Shown: positions 41,953 through 51,601, numbered from the stretch's first letter. The stretch: DNA of 64,000 nt from Pelagibius sp028280305 (GCF_965233615.1 NZ_OZ247495.1); one strand, 5' to 3'. Notes: generated from the sequence alone by a model not told the origin. Numbers and translations: made by a program.

Positions 41953-44061
41953 ATGCCGCAAACTGCCCGTGAACCGAAACTGCCCCGTGAACCGACACTG
42001 CCCCGTGAACCGACACTGCGCAGAACCTTGCTGTTCTGCCTCGTGACCGCTTCAACCTTTGGCGCCGTCATGGTGTTGGGAACGATTCTGGCGGCCCAGG
42101 GGCTCTCTCTCCTCGAGCTTGGCATACTCGGTCTCTTCGGACTCCTCTTCGCCTGGATCACCACCTCGTTCTGGACCTCCTGCGCCGGCTTCGTATTGCA
42201 CCTGTTTGGTCATCGCGGACAGCGCCTGCATGACCGCAGCAGGGCGGCAGGCATCGATCCAAAGCCATCCGGCGATGGGTCAAGAACGGCGCTTATCATG
42301 CCGATCTACAACGAAGATCCCACACGGGTGCGGGCCGGGCTCGAAGCGACGCTCCAGTCATTGCTGGAGTACAGCACCGCAGAGCACTTCGACCTCTTTA
42401 TCCTGAGTGACAGCACCGATCCCGAAGTCTGGCTGGCGGAGGAACAGGCCTGGAGCCGCCTGAACCGGGAGTTCGCCGGGAAACTCTCCGTCTACTATCG
42501 CCACCGCCCGAAAAACCTGGCGCGGAAGAGCGGCAACATCGCGGAGTTTTGCGAGAGCTGGGGCTACCTTTACGACTACATGGTGGTTCTCGACGCCGAC
42601 AGCATCATGTCCGGCCGCTGTCTGATGAAGCTGGTCCGTCGCATGGATCTGAACCCCCAGGTCGGCCTGATCCAGGTGCCTCCGGTTCCGGTGCTTCGAG
42701 AGTCCTTCTTCGCCCGCAGCCAGCAGTTCGCGGCCAGCGTCTTCGGGCCGATCTTCGCCAGCGGACTGAGCTTCTGGTTCGGCGGTGGATCGAACTACTG
42801 GGGCCATAACGCCATCATCCGGGTCGCCCCCTTTATGGCGCATTGCGGCCTGCCCAACCTGCCCGGCCGGGAGCCCTTCGGCGGCGAGATCCTGAGTCAC
42901 GACTTCGTCGAGGCAGCCTTGCTGAGGCGTGCCGGATGGGAGGTCTGGCTGGCCGATGACCTCTCCGGCAGCTACGAAGAACCGCCGCCGACCCTGATCG
43001 ACCATGCCAAACGCGACCGCCGCTGGTGCCAGGGCAACCTCCAACACCTGCGCGTCGTTTTCGCCGAGGGGCTACGGCCGCTCAGCCGTCTGCATCTCGG
43101 CATGGGCATCATGTCGTACCTCTCCTCGGTGTTCTGGTTCTTGCTGCTGGCGCTTTCGGGGCTGGAAGCACTGCGCCAGGCGGGGACCGAGCACAGCTAC
43201 TTCATTGAAGGGGACCTTTTCCCGAACTGGCCGGTTTCCTATGCCTTCGAGGCAACCACCCTGCTGGCGATCACGCTGTCCATTCTCTATCTGCCGAAAA
43301 TTCTCGGCTATTTGGCCCTGTTCCTCGACCGCCGACGCCTGCAGGCCCACGGCGGCCCCGTTAAGGCCGGGCTCAGCCTGCTGCTCGAAAGCCTGACGTC
43401 AATTCTGCTGGCGCCGATTCTGATGCTGTTTCAGGCAAGTTTCGTGGTCTCGATCCTCGCCGGGCGCTCTGTGCGCTGGGCGGCCCAGCAGCGCGACGAC
43501 GGCGAAACCTCCTGGGCCGAGGCTGCGGCCGCTCATCTCGGCCACACCCTGATCGCCCTCCTGGCCGGCTGTTTGAGCTACATCTACGTGCCGGACTTCT
43601 TTTTCTGGCTCACACCGGTCCTGCTGGGCCCCATCCTGTCGATCCCGCTGTCACGCTTCACAAGCCGCGTGGATGTCGGACGACGTCTGCTGGATTGGGG
43701 TATCTTCCTCACCCCTTGTGAAAGCGATCCACCGCGGGTTCTTCGCGACCTCGCGAGACGCATCGCCGAAGCGAAGCCGGAGAGCGCCAGAACGTCGCTC
43801 TTTGAGCAGGCAATTGCCGATCCCTTTGTGAACGCCCTTCACCTGACGCTGCTGACGCGCGAGAGCAGGAGCCGAAGCGAAAGGCTTCATCTCGACGCGC
43901 TGATTGCCCGGTTCCAGGAAAAAGGCGCCGCCGGCCTCACCAGCGGCGAAAAGCGTGATCTGCTCTCCGACCCCGAGAGCATGAGCAGCCTTCATGCCCT
44001 CGCCTGGCGGGCAATCGACTCCGGCCCCTCGGTCCCCGACCCCCTTACGCAACGGGCCTAA
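41953..44061 (+). CDS. opgH: Glucans biosynthesis glucosyltransferase H
   Basis: Inner-membrane family GT2 enzyme making the beta-glucan backbone of osmoregulated periplasmic glucans from UDP-glucose. The 702-residue protein has two N-terminal membrane segments, the glycosyltransferase domain with ALIMPIYNEDPTRV (about 113-126), VVLDADSIMSG (D-x-D, about 212-222), and RDRRWCQGN (QxxRW-like, about 354-362), then a C-terminal multi-pass block. The N-terminus is short compared with E. coli OpgH and is made of three REPxLP repeats from an 18-bp DNA repeat. Confidence 0.96.
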   Translation: MPQTAREPKLPREPTLPREPTLRRTLLFCLVTASTFGAVMVLGTILAAQGLSLLELGILGLFGLLFAWITTSFWTSCAGFVLHLFGHRGQRLHDRSRAAGIDPKPSGDGSRTALIMPIYNEDPTRVRAGLEATLQSLLEYSTAEHFDLFILSDSTDPEVWLAEEQAWSRLNREFAGKLSVYYRHRPKNLARKSGNIAEFCESWGYLYDYMVVLDADSIMSGRCLMKLVRRMDLNPQVGLIQVPPVPVLRESFFARSQQFAASVFGPIFASGLSFWFGGGSNYWGHNAIIRVAPFMAHCGLPNLPGREPFGGEILSHDFVEAALLRRAGWEVWLADDLSGSYEEPPPTLIDHAKRDRRWCQGNLQHLRVVFAEGLRPLSRLHLGMGIMSYLSSVFWFLLLALSGLEALRQAGTEHSYFIEGDLFPNWPVSYAFEATTLLAITLSILYLPKILGYLALFLDRRRLQAHGGPVKAGLSLLLESLTSILLAPILMLFQASFVVSILAGRSVRWAAQQRDDGETSWAEAAAAHLGHTLIALLAGCLSYIYVPDFFFWLTPVLLGPILSIPLSRFTSRVDVGRRLLDWGIFLTPCESDPPRVLRDLARRIAEAKPESARTSLFEQAIADPFVNALHLTLLTRESRSRSERLHLDALIARFQEKGAAGLTSGEKRDLLSDPESMSSLHALAWRAIDSGPSVPDPLTQRA
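41965..42018 (+). repeat. Three tandem 18-bp units at the opgH N-terminus
   Basis: Units of CCCCGTGAACCGACACTG at 41983-42000 and 42001-42018 are identical; the first unit (41965-41982) differs at two bases. They encode AREPKL, PREPTL, PREPTL. Copy number may vary in-frame. Confidence 0.9.
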
Positions 44062-44073
44062 CCGAAGCTTCCT

Positions 44074-44817
44074 CTAGTTCTTGCGGAACACGAAGGCGGC
44101 GAGAGCACCGGCCGCAGCGGCCAGGAGAATCGCCAGAATCCCGTAAAGAGCCGAGTACTCGTGCGCGAAGTAGAACACATCGGCCCCGAGCCCGGCCTTG
44201 CTGACGATCAAGGGCGTGGTCTGGGCATGCTCGACCCGGCCCTCACGCATCATGAAGACCTCGATGTCATAGAATCCGGTGGGCACGTTCGCCGGAAAGA
44301 ACAGCCGGGTCCGGAACAACTCGCCGCCGAGAAAGCTGATCCCCTCGCCCTCGGGCGTGAAGAGCCCCTGGCGCCGCTTGTTGCGGATCAGCCCGGCTCT
44401 GAATGTCTCCAGTTCCGCTGGCGACATAGAGCTTTCCTTGGCGCGCAGGCGCAGGTAATTGGCCCCCATGCTGTGCCGCGCGCGCACGGTCTCGCTGGCA
44501 ATCTGCCTCAGTTCCGCACTGCTGCGAACGGCATAGAAGCTCGGAACCGAATCAAAGACCACCCGCTGATCGTTCACCCAGATCCCCGCATAGCGGCCCT
44601 TGCGCCAGACCGTCGTGTCCTCGGCCGGCCCCCGAACCACGACGACCACGTCGCTGTTGGATGCGACCGTCCCGAAAAGCAGCACATCCGTACCGGTAAA
44701 ACCCGTCGTAATCTGGATCTGATGCTCGGAAAGGTCTGCGACCAAAGGATTCTGCGCCGAAGTCGGCATCGCCAAGGCCATGATGCCCAGGGAAAGCAGA
44801 ACGGGACCGAGCCTCAT
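44074..44817 (-). CDS. TIGR02186-family membrane-anchored protein
   Basis: A 247-residue protein exported by a signal peptide (MRLGPVLLSLGIMALAMPTS, mature AQNPLVADLSEHQIQI) with a single C-terminal transmembrane helix (ILAILLAAAAGALAAFVFRKN), so a periplasmic domain anchored in the inner membrane. The core DLSEHQIQITTGFTGTDVLLFG matches the alphaproteobacterial TIGR02186 group. ATG 44817 lies 1 nt after the stop codon of the TSUP gene, so translation is coupled. The family is found next to TSUP sulfite exporters and may assist sulfite handling; the mechanism is unknown. Confidence 0.88.
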   Translation of the reverse strand: MRLGPVLLSLGIMALAMPTSAQNPLVADLSEHQIQITTGFTGTDVLLFGTVASNSDVVVVVRGPAEDTTVWRKGRYAGIWVNDQRVVFDSVPSFYAVRSSAELRQIASETVRARHSMGANYLRLRAKESSMSPAELETFRAGLIRNKRRQGLFTPEGEGISFLGGELFRTRLFFPANVPTGFYDIEVFMMREGRVEHAQTTPLIVSKAGLGADVFYFAHEYSALYGILAILLAAAAGALAAFVFRKN

Positions 44818-44818
44818 C

Positions 44819-45742
44819 TCAGTGGCCCCCGACGTTGTCTGCGATGATGAAGAGGTCGTTCGGCGTCGCCACCAGATCAAAGAACAGTTTGCCGCAGACC
44901 CCGAGCACCAGGAGAGCCAGCAATCCCCGCAGTTGCTCGCCGCGCAGCCGGGTGCCGACCCGGGTGCCGATCTGCGCGCCGATGACCCCGCCGGTGAGCA
45001 GGATCAGCGCCAGCAGCGCATCGACCGTCTGGTTCTCCGTCGCCTGGAGAAACGTCACCGTGGCGGTCACGAAGATGATCTGGAACAGCGAGGTTCCCAC
45101 CACCACCGAGGTCGGCATGCCCAGCAGATAGATCATCGCCGGCACCATGATGAAACCGCCGCCGACACCCATAATGGCCGCCAGAATGCCGACGACGAAA
45201 CCGATCAGGATCGGCAGCAGGGCCGAGATATAGAGCTTGGACTTGCGGAACCGCATTTTGAACGGCAGGCCGTGCATCCAGTGGTGCTGATGCAGTTTGC
45301 GGCGAACGTCGGTTTGGCGGCGGCGGCGGAACAGCGCGCGGGTGCTTTCAACGAACATCAGGGTCCCGACGGCCCCCAGAAGCACCACGTAGCAAAGGGA
45401 AATGACCAGGTCGAGCTGACCAAGGCCACGCAACAAGGTAAACAACCAGACGCCGGAGACCGAACCCAAGGTACCGCCGAGCAGCAATACCCCGCCCATG
45501 CGGAAGTCGACGTTGCCGCGCCGCCAGTGGGCCAGCACGCCGGAGACCGAGGCCGCCATGATCTGATTCGCTTCCGTCGCCACCGCAACCGCCGGGGCGA
45601 CGCCGATGAAGATCAGCAGCGGGGTCATCAGGAAGCCGCCGCCGACCCCGAAAAGGCCCGACAGGAACCCAACCCCGCCGCCCATGCCCAATAGCAGAAA
45701 GACATTCACAGAGATCTCTGCGATGGGCAGGTAGATGTTCAT
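44819..45742 (-). CDS. tauE: Sulfite exporter TauE/SafE (TSUP) family
   Basis: A polytopic protein of about 307 residues with the TSUP duplication: N-terminal GGGVGFLSGLFGVGGGFLMTPLLIFIG and the second-half IGFVVGILAAIMGVGGGFIMVPAMIYLLG repeat the same G-G-G-F motif. Proteins of this group move sulfite, taurine-derived or sulfonate anions. The nearby SoeABC enzyme makes sulfite removal the most likely job. ATG 45742 or ATG 45772 could be the start; the shorter begins nearer the first membrane segment. It is followed at once by the TIGR02186 gene. Confidence 0.9.
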   Translation of the reverse strand: MNIYLPIAEISVNVFLLLGMGGGVGFLSGLFGVGGGFLMTPLLIFIGVAPAVAVATEANQIMAASVSGVLAHWRRGNVDFRMGGVLLLGGTLGSVSGVWLFTLLRGLGQLDLVISLCYVVLLGAVGTLMFVESTRALFRRRRQTDVRRKLHQHHWMHGLPFKMRFRKSKLYISALLPILIGFVVGILAAIMGVGGGFIMVPAMIYLLGMPTSVVVGTSLFQIIFVTATVTFLQATENQTVDALLALILLTGGVIGAQIGTRVGTRLRGEQLRGLLALLVLGVCGKLFFDLVATPNDLFIIADNVGGH

Positions 45743-45873
45743 CAGAAAAAGTCGGCTTTCCAGAGGCCCCAACCCGGGGGCCGATCCAAGATGGTGCAGC
45801 TTATCGTCTGCTTATGGTGCATCGCAATGAAATCGTTCCAACAGGGCGCCGGGCCTGGGCCTCGAATCCCCGG

Positions 45874-46824
45874 CTACGCGCGGCTCTCCCCATAGTATAG
45901 AGAGACCACGTGCTTTGCCTCAGCGAAGAACAGCCAGCGCTCGACGGCCACCCCCAGAGCGAAGAAAGCCGCGCCGATCACAGCGGCTGCAGCGGCCAGG
46001 GAGCCCGGTAAAGCAAGGCCCACAAGGGTCGCAAGGAAAGGCAGGCCGAAACCGATCAGCACCACGAAGCGCCTGAGCTTTTCCGCGTGCTTTCTGGCGA
46101 TGCGAAAGCCCATCTCCTGCATCAGATAGTTGCTTTCGCTGTGGGGGGCCTCCAGGAGCCTTACCTTGCCCAGATGCCCCAGGCCGGTGGCCGACTCGGC
46201 GGTCGATCCCCCCTCTTCCGTGCCCAGCTCACGCCAGTAAAGCACCTTGGCCGCCAAGGTCAGGACAAAGAGCAGCAGCACGACCCAGGGAAAGGTCTCG
46301 GCCAGCGGCAGCCGCCAGATCGACAGGAAGACCTGCAGCAACAATCCGCCGGAAAGGGCGGCCATGAGCAGATAGATCGGCAGGGTCCAGTTGTTGCGCC
46401 AGGCCCGGATGGTCTTCAGCGAGGTGTAGATCATCGCCGTACAGGCCACTGTGGCGATGCAGCTCAGTGCCGCAATGAGGCCGATCAGGCCGGCAAGCCC
46501 CTGATTGCTGCCGAGGAAGATCCAGGCCAAGGCGAAGAGACCTGCCGGCAGAAAGGTGAAGACGGCAGCCACGCCTTCCCGCGACAGCCAGGAAGAGCGC
46601 CACTGGCTGAGGGCCCGCCAGGCGCGCTCCGGATGACCCAAATGGAAGGTCGAAGACAGCAGGCCGAGGATCACCAGTCCGAAGGCGATACCGAAACCCA
46701 GAAGGCCGAGCCAGAACTCCGCCGGCAGCAGACCGAAGGCCCCGAGCAGGCCCATCCAGGCGAGCAGTCCGTAACCGGCACCCGATGCGGTGGTGAAGAG
46801 AATAACGGATTTTGCCGGATGCAT
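45874..46824 (-). CDS. soeC: Sulfite dehydrogenase membrane anchor (DmsC-like)
   Basis: A 316-residue membrane protein of about eight helices with the DmsC pattern: the first segment MHPAKSVILFTTASGAGYGLLAW, then STFHLGHPERAWRALSQWRSSWLSREG and a later helix (TAMIYTSLKTIRAWRN). Anchors the catalytic dimer to the inner membrane and passes electrons to quinone. It follows the Fe-S subunit gene by 11 nt, in the same order as the cytoplasmic SoeABC sulfite dehydrogenase of Allochromatium and roseobacters. It could also belong to a DMSO-reductase-type enzyme, but the context favours sulfite. Confidence 0.88.
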   Translation of the reverse strand: MHPAKSVILFTTASGAGYGLLAWMGLLGAFGLLPAEFWLGLLGFGIAFGLVILGLLSSTFHLGHPERAWRALSQWRSSWLSREGVAAVFTFLPAGLFALAWIFLGSNQGLAGLIGLIAALSCIATVACTAMIYTSLKTIRAWRNNWTLPIYLLMAALSGGLLLQVFLSIWRLPLAETFPWVVLLLFVLTLAAKVLYWRELGTEEGGSTAESATGLGHLGKVRLLEAPHSESNYLMQEMGFRIARKHAEKLRRFVVLIGFGLPFLATLVGLALPGSLAAAAAVIGAAFFALGVAVERWLFFAEAKHVVSLYYGESRA

Positions 46825-46835
46825 GTCTCAGCCCC

Positions 46836-47591
46836 CTACCGCGTCAGCATGCGATCGACCCAGCGGGCCAGAAGGCCCGCCGATCCATCAGCGGTTTCCG
46901 CGGTGGCAACCAGAGGGGCGGCGCGTTCCACTTCGGCCGGGTTCGCTTTGGGACGCGGCGGCAGATAGCGGTTCACCGGCGCGCAGCCCTGTTCGGGCAT
47001 CAATTCAAATCCCTCCCGGGCCGCTACCAGCAGGGAGACCTCGGATTCCGGATCGCCGAGATCGCCGAAATGCCGGGCCCCGGCGGGACAGGTCGAGACG
47101 CAGGCCGGCACGCGGCTGCGCTCCGGCAGGTTCTCGTTATAGATCTTGTCGACGCAGAGCGTGCATTTCTTCATCACTCCTGCGTCTTCGTCATACTCGC
47201 GGGCGCCATAGGGGCAGGCCCAGGAGCAGAGCTTGCAGCCGATGCAGGCCTCGGCATTGACCAGGACGATGCCGTCATCTTCCCGTTTGTAGGATGCGCC
47301 GGTCGGGCAGACCGTCACGCAGGGCGCGTCTTCGCAGTGCAGACAGGATTTCGGGAAATGGACGGTCCGGCTGCCGCCGTCGTCGCTCACCACCTCGAAG
47401 GTGTGGATGCGGTTGAACCAGACGCCGGTGGGATCGGCGCCGTAGGGATCCGTATCCGTCAGGGGCGCGGAATGGCCACTGGTGTTCCATTCCTTACAGT
47501 TCACCGCACAGGCATGACAGCCGACACAGATGTCGAGATCGATCACGAGCCCAAGTTTGACGGGCCCGCTCTGGGAGGGGAGAGAGGTCAT
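46836..47591 (-). CDS. soeB: Sulfite dehydrogenase iron-sulfur subunit
   Basis: A 251-residue electron-transfer protein with four ferredoxin-type clusters. Cysteine groups are at CVGCHACAVNCKEWN (about 22-36), CLHCEDAPCVTVCPTGA (about 84-100), CIGCKLCSWACPYGA (about 117-131) and CTLCVDKIY...VPACVSTCPAGARHFG. Carries electrons from the Mo subunit to the membrane anchor. ATG 47591 overlaps the soeA stop by 4 nt (ATGA), a coupled junction. No Tat signal, as expected for a cytoplasmic complex. Confidence 0.93.
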   Translation of the reverse strand: MTSLPSQSGPVKLGLVIDLDICVGCHACAVNCKEWNTSGHSAPLTDTDPYGADPTGVWFNRIHTFEVVSDDGGSRTVHFPKSCLHCEDAPCVTVCPTGASYKREDDGIVLVNAEACIGCKLCSWACPYGAREYDEDAGVMKKCTLCVDKIYNENLPERSRVPACVSTCPAGARHFGDLGDPESEVSLLVAAREGFELMPEQGCAPVNRYLPPRPKANPAEVERAAPLVATAETADGSAGLLARWVDRMLTR

Positions 47592-50500
47592 ACGCCACCC
47601 TCCGCCGGCGGCTCGACCTTCGGAGGCGTCTCCGCCAGGGTGGCCACCTTACCCTTTTGATTGCCGCGCCCGTCGGCCACGCCTGGAACGGTTCGGGCCA
47701 CTTCGTGGCGGTTGCCGATCCATTCCTGCGCCGGCGCCTGCCGGTCTGCGCCCGGCGCGCCCTGGCCTTTCAGATCGGCGCCGTAGCGCAAGACCGCGGG
47801 CTGCTTCGGCCGCGCGGAAGGCGGCGTCTTTACCGGATCGAAGAAAGGCTCCGTTGCACCGTTCTCCGCCGGTTCACAGCGCTCAAGGCGCACCCGCAGG
47901 TCATACCAGGCCGCCTGACCGGTCACCGGATCGGAATTCGAGTAGCGCGTTCCGCCTTCCCGGGCCGGCAACAGTTCGGAGATAATATGGTTCAGCAGGA
48001 AGCCCTTATTGCTTTCAGGGGCGTCCTTATCCAGGGCCCAGGCACCGCGCCTTTTGCCAATAGCATTCCAGGTCCAGACCGTTTCCGGGTTCACACCGTA
48101 CATGACGCGGACCTGACCCTTGACCCGGCCATGGTGGCTGATCACCCAGACCCAGTCGTCATCTTCAATACCGTGCTTCGCTGCGGTCTCCGGATGCACG
48201 AAGAGCCGGTTGCGGGCGGTAATCTGGCGCAGCCAGGCGTTTTGCGAACCCCAGGAGTGATACATGTGCATCGGGCGCTGGGTGATGGCGTGAAGGTCGT
48301 ATCCTTCGTCGGCAACCGCCGCCTCTTCAAAGGGCGCATACCAGATCGGCAAGGGATCGAAGTAGGCCTCGATGCGCGCGCGCTGCGCTTCGGGCGGCTG
48401 GTTTTTACCGTGGCCGCGGGCCGCCAAGCGGAACTTCTGCAGGATCTCGCTATAGAGCTGCATGGTGATGGGCTCCTCGCTCGGAATCCATCCCATCTGC
48501 TTGGCGAAGGCCAGATAATCGCGGTTGGAGTGTTTGAAATAGAGCTGTGAAGGCTCCAGCTTGTGGGTCCAGAAGCAGCCGTTCTCGATGTAACGCTGCA
48601 GCTGATCCGGGTTGGGCGCACCTGTACCCTGTTGATCACCCTCAGCGCCGCGCCAACCCGCCAGGGGACCGATGCCCGGGCTGCGTTCGTGGTTGACGAT
48701 ATAGTCGGCGTAGCCGCCGGGATACTTAGCGCCGCCACCCTCTGCTGTCAGGCCCGGCAAGCCCAGCCGTGCGCCCAGATCGATGAGCACATCCTGAAAG
48801 GGGCGCACATCGCGATCCGGTTTACAGACCGGCTGACGGATGGCGTCGCCCGGTCCATGGGCCGAACTGATCGGCCGGTCCAGCAGCGAAATGCAATCCC
48901 AGCGCTCCAGATAGGTGGTGTCCGGAAGGATCAGATCGGCGTAGGGCACCATCTCTGAATAGTAGGCGTCGGAATAGATGATTTTGGGAATCTTGTAGTC
49001 GCCGGTCTCCGGATCCTTATCGGTCAGGTAACCCAGCGTCCCCTGAACGTTCATGGAGGAGTTCCACCCCATGTTCGCCATATACATCATCAGGACGTCG
49101 ACGGGATAGGGGTCGCCCGCCCAGGCGTTGTGGATCACCATGTGCATCAGGCCATGGGCAGCCAGCGGGAAATCCCAGCTATAGGCCTTATCGAGGCGCA
49201 GCGGCTGGCCTTCGCCGTCCACCAGAAGGTCATCGGGGCCAAGCGGAAAACCGAGGGGCATACCGGCGATCGCGGTATTGGGTGCCACCGACTTGCCGGC
49301 GGGCAGCGGGCTTGGCGGAATCAGCTTCGGGAAAGGCGCCTTGTAACCGAAGCCGCCGGGGCAATCGATGGAGCCCAGCAACACCTGCAACAGGTGAATG
49401 GCGCGACAGGTATGAAAGCCGTTGGAGTGAGCGGAAATTCCCCGCATGGCATGCATGGAAACCGGGCGGCCCACCATGCGCTCATGACGCCGGCCGGCCC
49501 AGTCGGTCCAGGGTATATCCAGGACGATTTCTTTTTCAAAGGCCGCCTCCGCCAACTCGGCAGCGATACGTTTGATCGTCTCGACCGGCAGGCCGATCTG
49601 TTCGGCCACCGCCTCGGGTGCGTAGCCCGGTTCAAGATAGCGCTTGGCCAGCAGCTCAAAGGAAGGCACCGCCTGACGTCCGTCCGGCAAGGTGAAGCGG
49701 CCGACAACGGCGGCGCCGACGCCGATATCCTTTGCAGGCACCGCGGCCTGTTTCTGCGCATCCCAGCAAAGCGCCGCGCCCTCACTGTCACGGGCGAAGA
49801 GACCGTCGTCTTCCGCACCGGGATCGTCGATCACCAGCCAGGTCGCGTTGGTGTAGCGGCCGAGAAAATCCCAATCGATCTTCTCCGCTTTCAGCAACTC
49901 GTGAATGAGGGCCATGACAAACAGGCCGTCGGTGCCGGGCCGCAGGCCGATCCACTCATCGGCAATGGCTGAATAGCCGGTTTTCACCGGGTTCACCGAG
50001 ACGAATTTCGCCTGGCCCAGCGTCTTCAGCTTGCCGAGCCCCGCTTTGATCGGGTTGGAATCATGATCTTCGGCAACACCAAAGAGCATGAAGTAACGGG
50101 TGTAGTCCCAGTCCGGTTCGCCGAACTCCCAGAACGATCCGCCGATGGTATAGAGGCCGGCCGCCGCCATGTTCACCGAGCAGAAGCCGCCGTGGGCGGC
50201 AAAGTTGGGGGTGCCGTACTGCGCCGCCCACCAGCCGGTCAGTGACTGGCTCTGATCGCGGCCGGTAAAGAAGGCGAACTTGCGCGGATCCCTGGCGCGG
50301 ACTTCGCCCAGCCATTCCGTGGCCAGCCCAAGCGCCTCTTCCCACTCAATTTCCTTGAACTCGCCGGCGCCGCGCTCGCCCACCCGCAACAGCGGCTTGG
50401 ACAGCCTGGCCGGCGAGTTGTGCTGCATGATACCGGCCGAGCCCTTGGCACAGAGAATACCCTTATTGACCGGATGGTCGGGATTGCCCTCGATGTAGCG

Positions 50501-50638
50501 GACCTTGTCGTCCTTCAGGTAGACATTGATGCCGCAGCGGCAGGCGCACATGTAGCAGGTGGTCTGTTTGACATCATCTGCAACTTCGGGAGAGGTATCG
50601 ACATGCTCCTGCGGGGTTTCGAATGGGCTGGTGACCAT
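47588..50638 (-). CDS. soeA: Sulfite dehydrogenase molybdopterin subunit (SoeA-like)
   Basis: A 1016-residue member of the Mo/W-bis-MGD (DMSO reductase) superfamily. The N-terminal [4Fe-4S] ligands are in CYMCACRCG plus C-AKG further on (CxxCxxxC, about 28-36, then LCAKG about 63). Absence of a Tat signal places the active site in the cytoplasm, as in SoeABC. It is followed by soeB, soeC, a TauE-type exporter and a TIGR02186 protein, which points to sulfite oxidation, for example from organosulfonate or taurine breakdown. ATG 50638 begins the protein just before the Fe-S motif; ATG 50740 would add 34 residues. The reaction is inferred from context. Confidence 0.85.
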   Translation of the reverse strand: MVTSPFETPQEHVDTSPEVADDVKQTTCYMCACRCGINVYLKDDKVRYIEGNPDHPVNKGILCAKGSAGIMQHNSPARLSKPLLRVGERGAGEFKEIEWEEALGLATEWLGEVRARDPRKFAFFTGRDQSQSLTGWWAAQYGTPNFAAHGGFCSVNMAAAGLYTIGGSFWEFGEPDWDYTRYFMLFGVAEDHDSNPIKAGLGKLKTLGQAKFVSVNPVKTGYSAIADEWIGLRPGTDGLFVMALIHELLKAEKIDWDFLGRYTNATWLVIDDPGAEDDGLFARDSEGAALCWDAQKQAAVPAKDIGVGAAVVGRFTLPDGRQAVPSFELLAKRYLEPGYAPEAVAEQIGLPVETIKRIAAELAEAAFEKEIVLDIPWTDWAGRRHERMVGRPVSMHAMRGISAHSNGFHTCRAIHLLQVLLGSIDCPGGFGYKAPFPKLIPPSPLPAGKSVAPNTAIAGMPLGFPLGPDDLLVDGEGQPLRLDKAYSWDFPLAAHGLMHMVIHNAWAGDPYPVDVLMMYMANMGWNSSMNVQGTLGYLTDKDPETGDYKIPKIIYSDAYYSEMVPYADLILPDTTYLERWDCISLLDRPISSAHGPGDAIRQPVCKPDRDVRPFQDVLIDLGARLGLPGLTAEGGGAKYPGGYADYIVNHERSPGIGPLAGWRGAEGDQQGTGAPNPDQLQRYIENGCFWTHKLEPSQLYFKHSNRDYLAFAKQMGWIPSEEPITMQLYSEILQKFRLAARGHGKNQPPEAQRARIEAYFDPLPIWYAPFEEAAVADEGYDLHAITQRPMHMYHSWGSQNAWLRQITARNRLFVHPETAAKHGIEDDDWVWVISHHGRVKGQVRVMYGVNPETVWTWNAIGKRRGAWALDKDAPESNKGFLLNHIISELLPAREGGTRYSNSDPVTGQAAWYDLRVRLERCEPAENGATEPFFDPVKTPPSARPKQPAVLRYGADLKGQGAPGADRQAPAQEWIGNRHEVARTVPGVADGRGNQKGKVATLAETPPKVEPPAEGGV

Positions 50639-51010
50639 TGATCTTGTTTGTCCCCTGATTGCATCGACACGGGCGCTGACCTGCGCCATCCGAAGGGGCC
50701 TTTTTCGTAGACGGCCACTGGCCCCATTCCATGGTGCCAATTTGCCGCGAGGCCGTGCTTTTTATGAAGCTGAGCCTCGCTTTTAACGCAGAACCCCCCT
50801 CAAGATAATAAGATTCCAGAGGTTTCAGGGCTCTGGCCCCATTGATTCTTCATCTCTGGACTGAAGTCTCAATTTCCGCCGCCGGCGCAGATTTCCCAGC
50901 GCTCTGCCTGAAACCCATTCGGCAACACCTGCGTAAGTAGGAACAAGCAGCACGGGGCGCCGTCGCAAAGCGGCATCAGGGCGCAGGACAAAGCCAGAAG
51001 AGGTAAAACC
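50639..51010. other. 372-nt divergent intergenic region soeA / TPR gene
   Basis: It must contain both the soeA operon promoter and the promoter of the TPR gene. A ribosome-binding site (AGAGG) precedes the TPR gene near 51000. The imperfect dyad CCAGAG (50816-50821) and CTCTGG (50831-50836) is the only structure noticed. No gene seen. Confidence 0.5.
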
Positions 51011-51553
51011 ATGCAAGAAACCATTAAAGGCATCCGGGTATTCCGGATCGGCGGACTGATGCTCGCAGCCATCGTTGCCACCGGCCTCGCCGTTTCCAGC
51101 GCGCCGGTCTCGGCTGCCGGCAGTTGGGGCAGCAGCAGCAAGGAAAGCACGACGGCAGCGGACAAAGACTATGTCCTTGCCGAGAAGCGGATCCAGGACG
51201 GCGACTACCAGGGCGCCATTGACCTGCTTTCCAAGGTCGCCGAGCGCGAGCCCAAGAACGCGGATGTCTTCAACTACCTCGGCTACACCAACCGCAAGCT
51301 GGGCAACTACGAGGTGGCCCTGACCCATTATAAGCGGGCCCTAACGTTGGACCCCAAACACCGCGGCGCCCACGAGTATCTCGGCGAGCTTTACCTGACG
51401 ACCGGAGAACTTGAAAAAGCGCAGCGCCAACTCGACGAACTCGACTCTCTCTGCTTCTTTGGTTGCGACGAATACCGCACGCTCAAGGCCAAGATTGCCG
51501 AGTACAAGAAGCAGCAAGCGGCTGCACCTGCAGCACGCAGCACATCAGACTAA
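51011..51553 (+). CDS. Exported tetratricopeptide-repeat protein
   Basis: A 180-residue protein with a Sec signal peptide (hydrophobic core about 14-30, cleavage near SAPVSA) and TPR helices at about 50-145: DYVLAEKRIQDGDYQGAIDLLSKVAEREPKNADVFNYLGYTNRKLGNYEVALTHYKRALTLDPKHRGAHEYLGELYLTTG spans two to three repeats. A Cys pair (LCFFGC) follows. Probably a periplasmic scaffold protein. It is divergent from the sulfite operon, and no partner gene is obvious. Confidence 0.85.
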   Translation: MQETIKGIRVFRIGGLMLAAIVATGLAVSSAPVSAAGSWGSSSKESTTAADKDYVLAEKRIQDGDYQGAIDLLSKVAEREPKNADVFNYLGYTNRKLGNYEVALTHYKRALTLDPKHRGAHEYLGELYLTTGELEKAQRQLDELDSLCFFGCDEYRTLKAKIAEYKKQQAAAPAARSTSD

Positions 51554-51601
51554 CCGCTTTCGAACAAGCTGAGGCGAGGGCCATCCCCCTCGCCTACAGG
51601 C

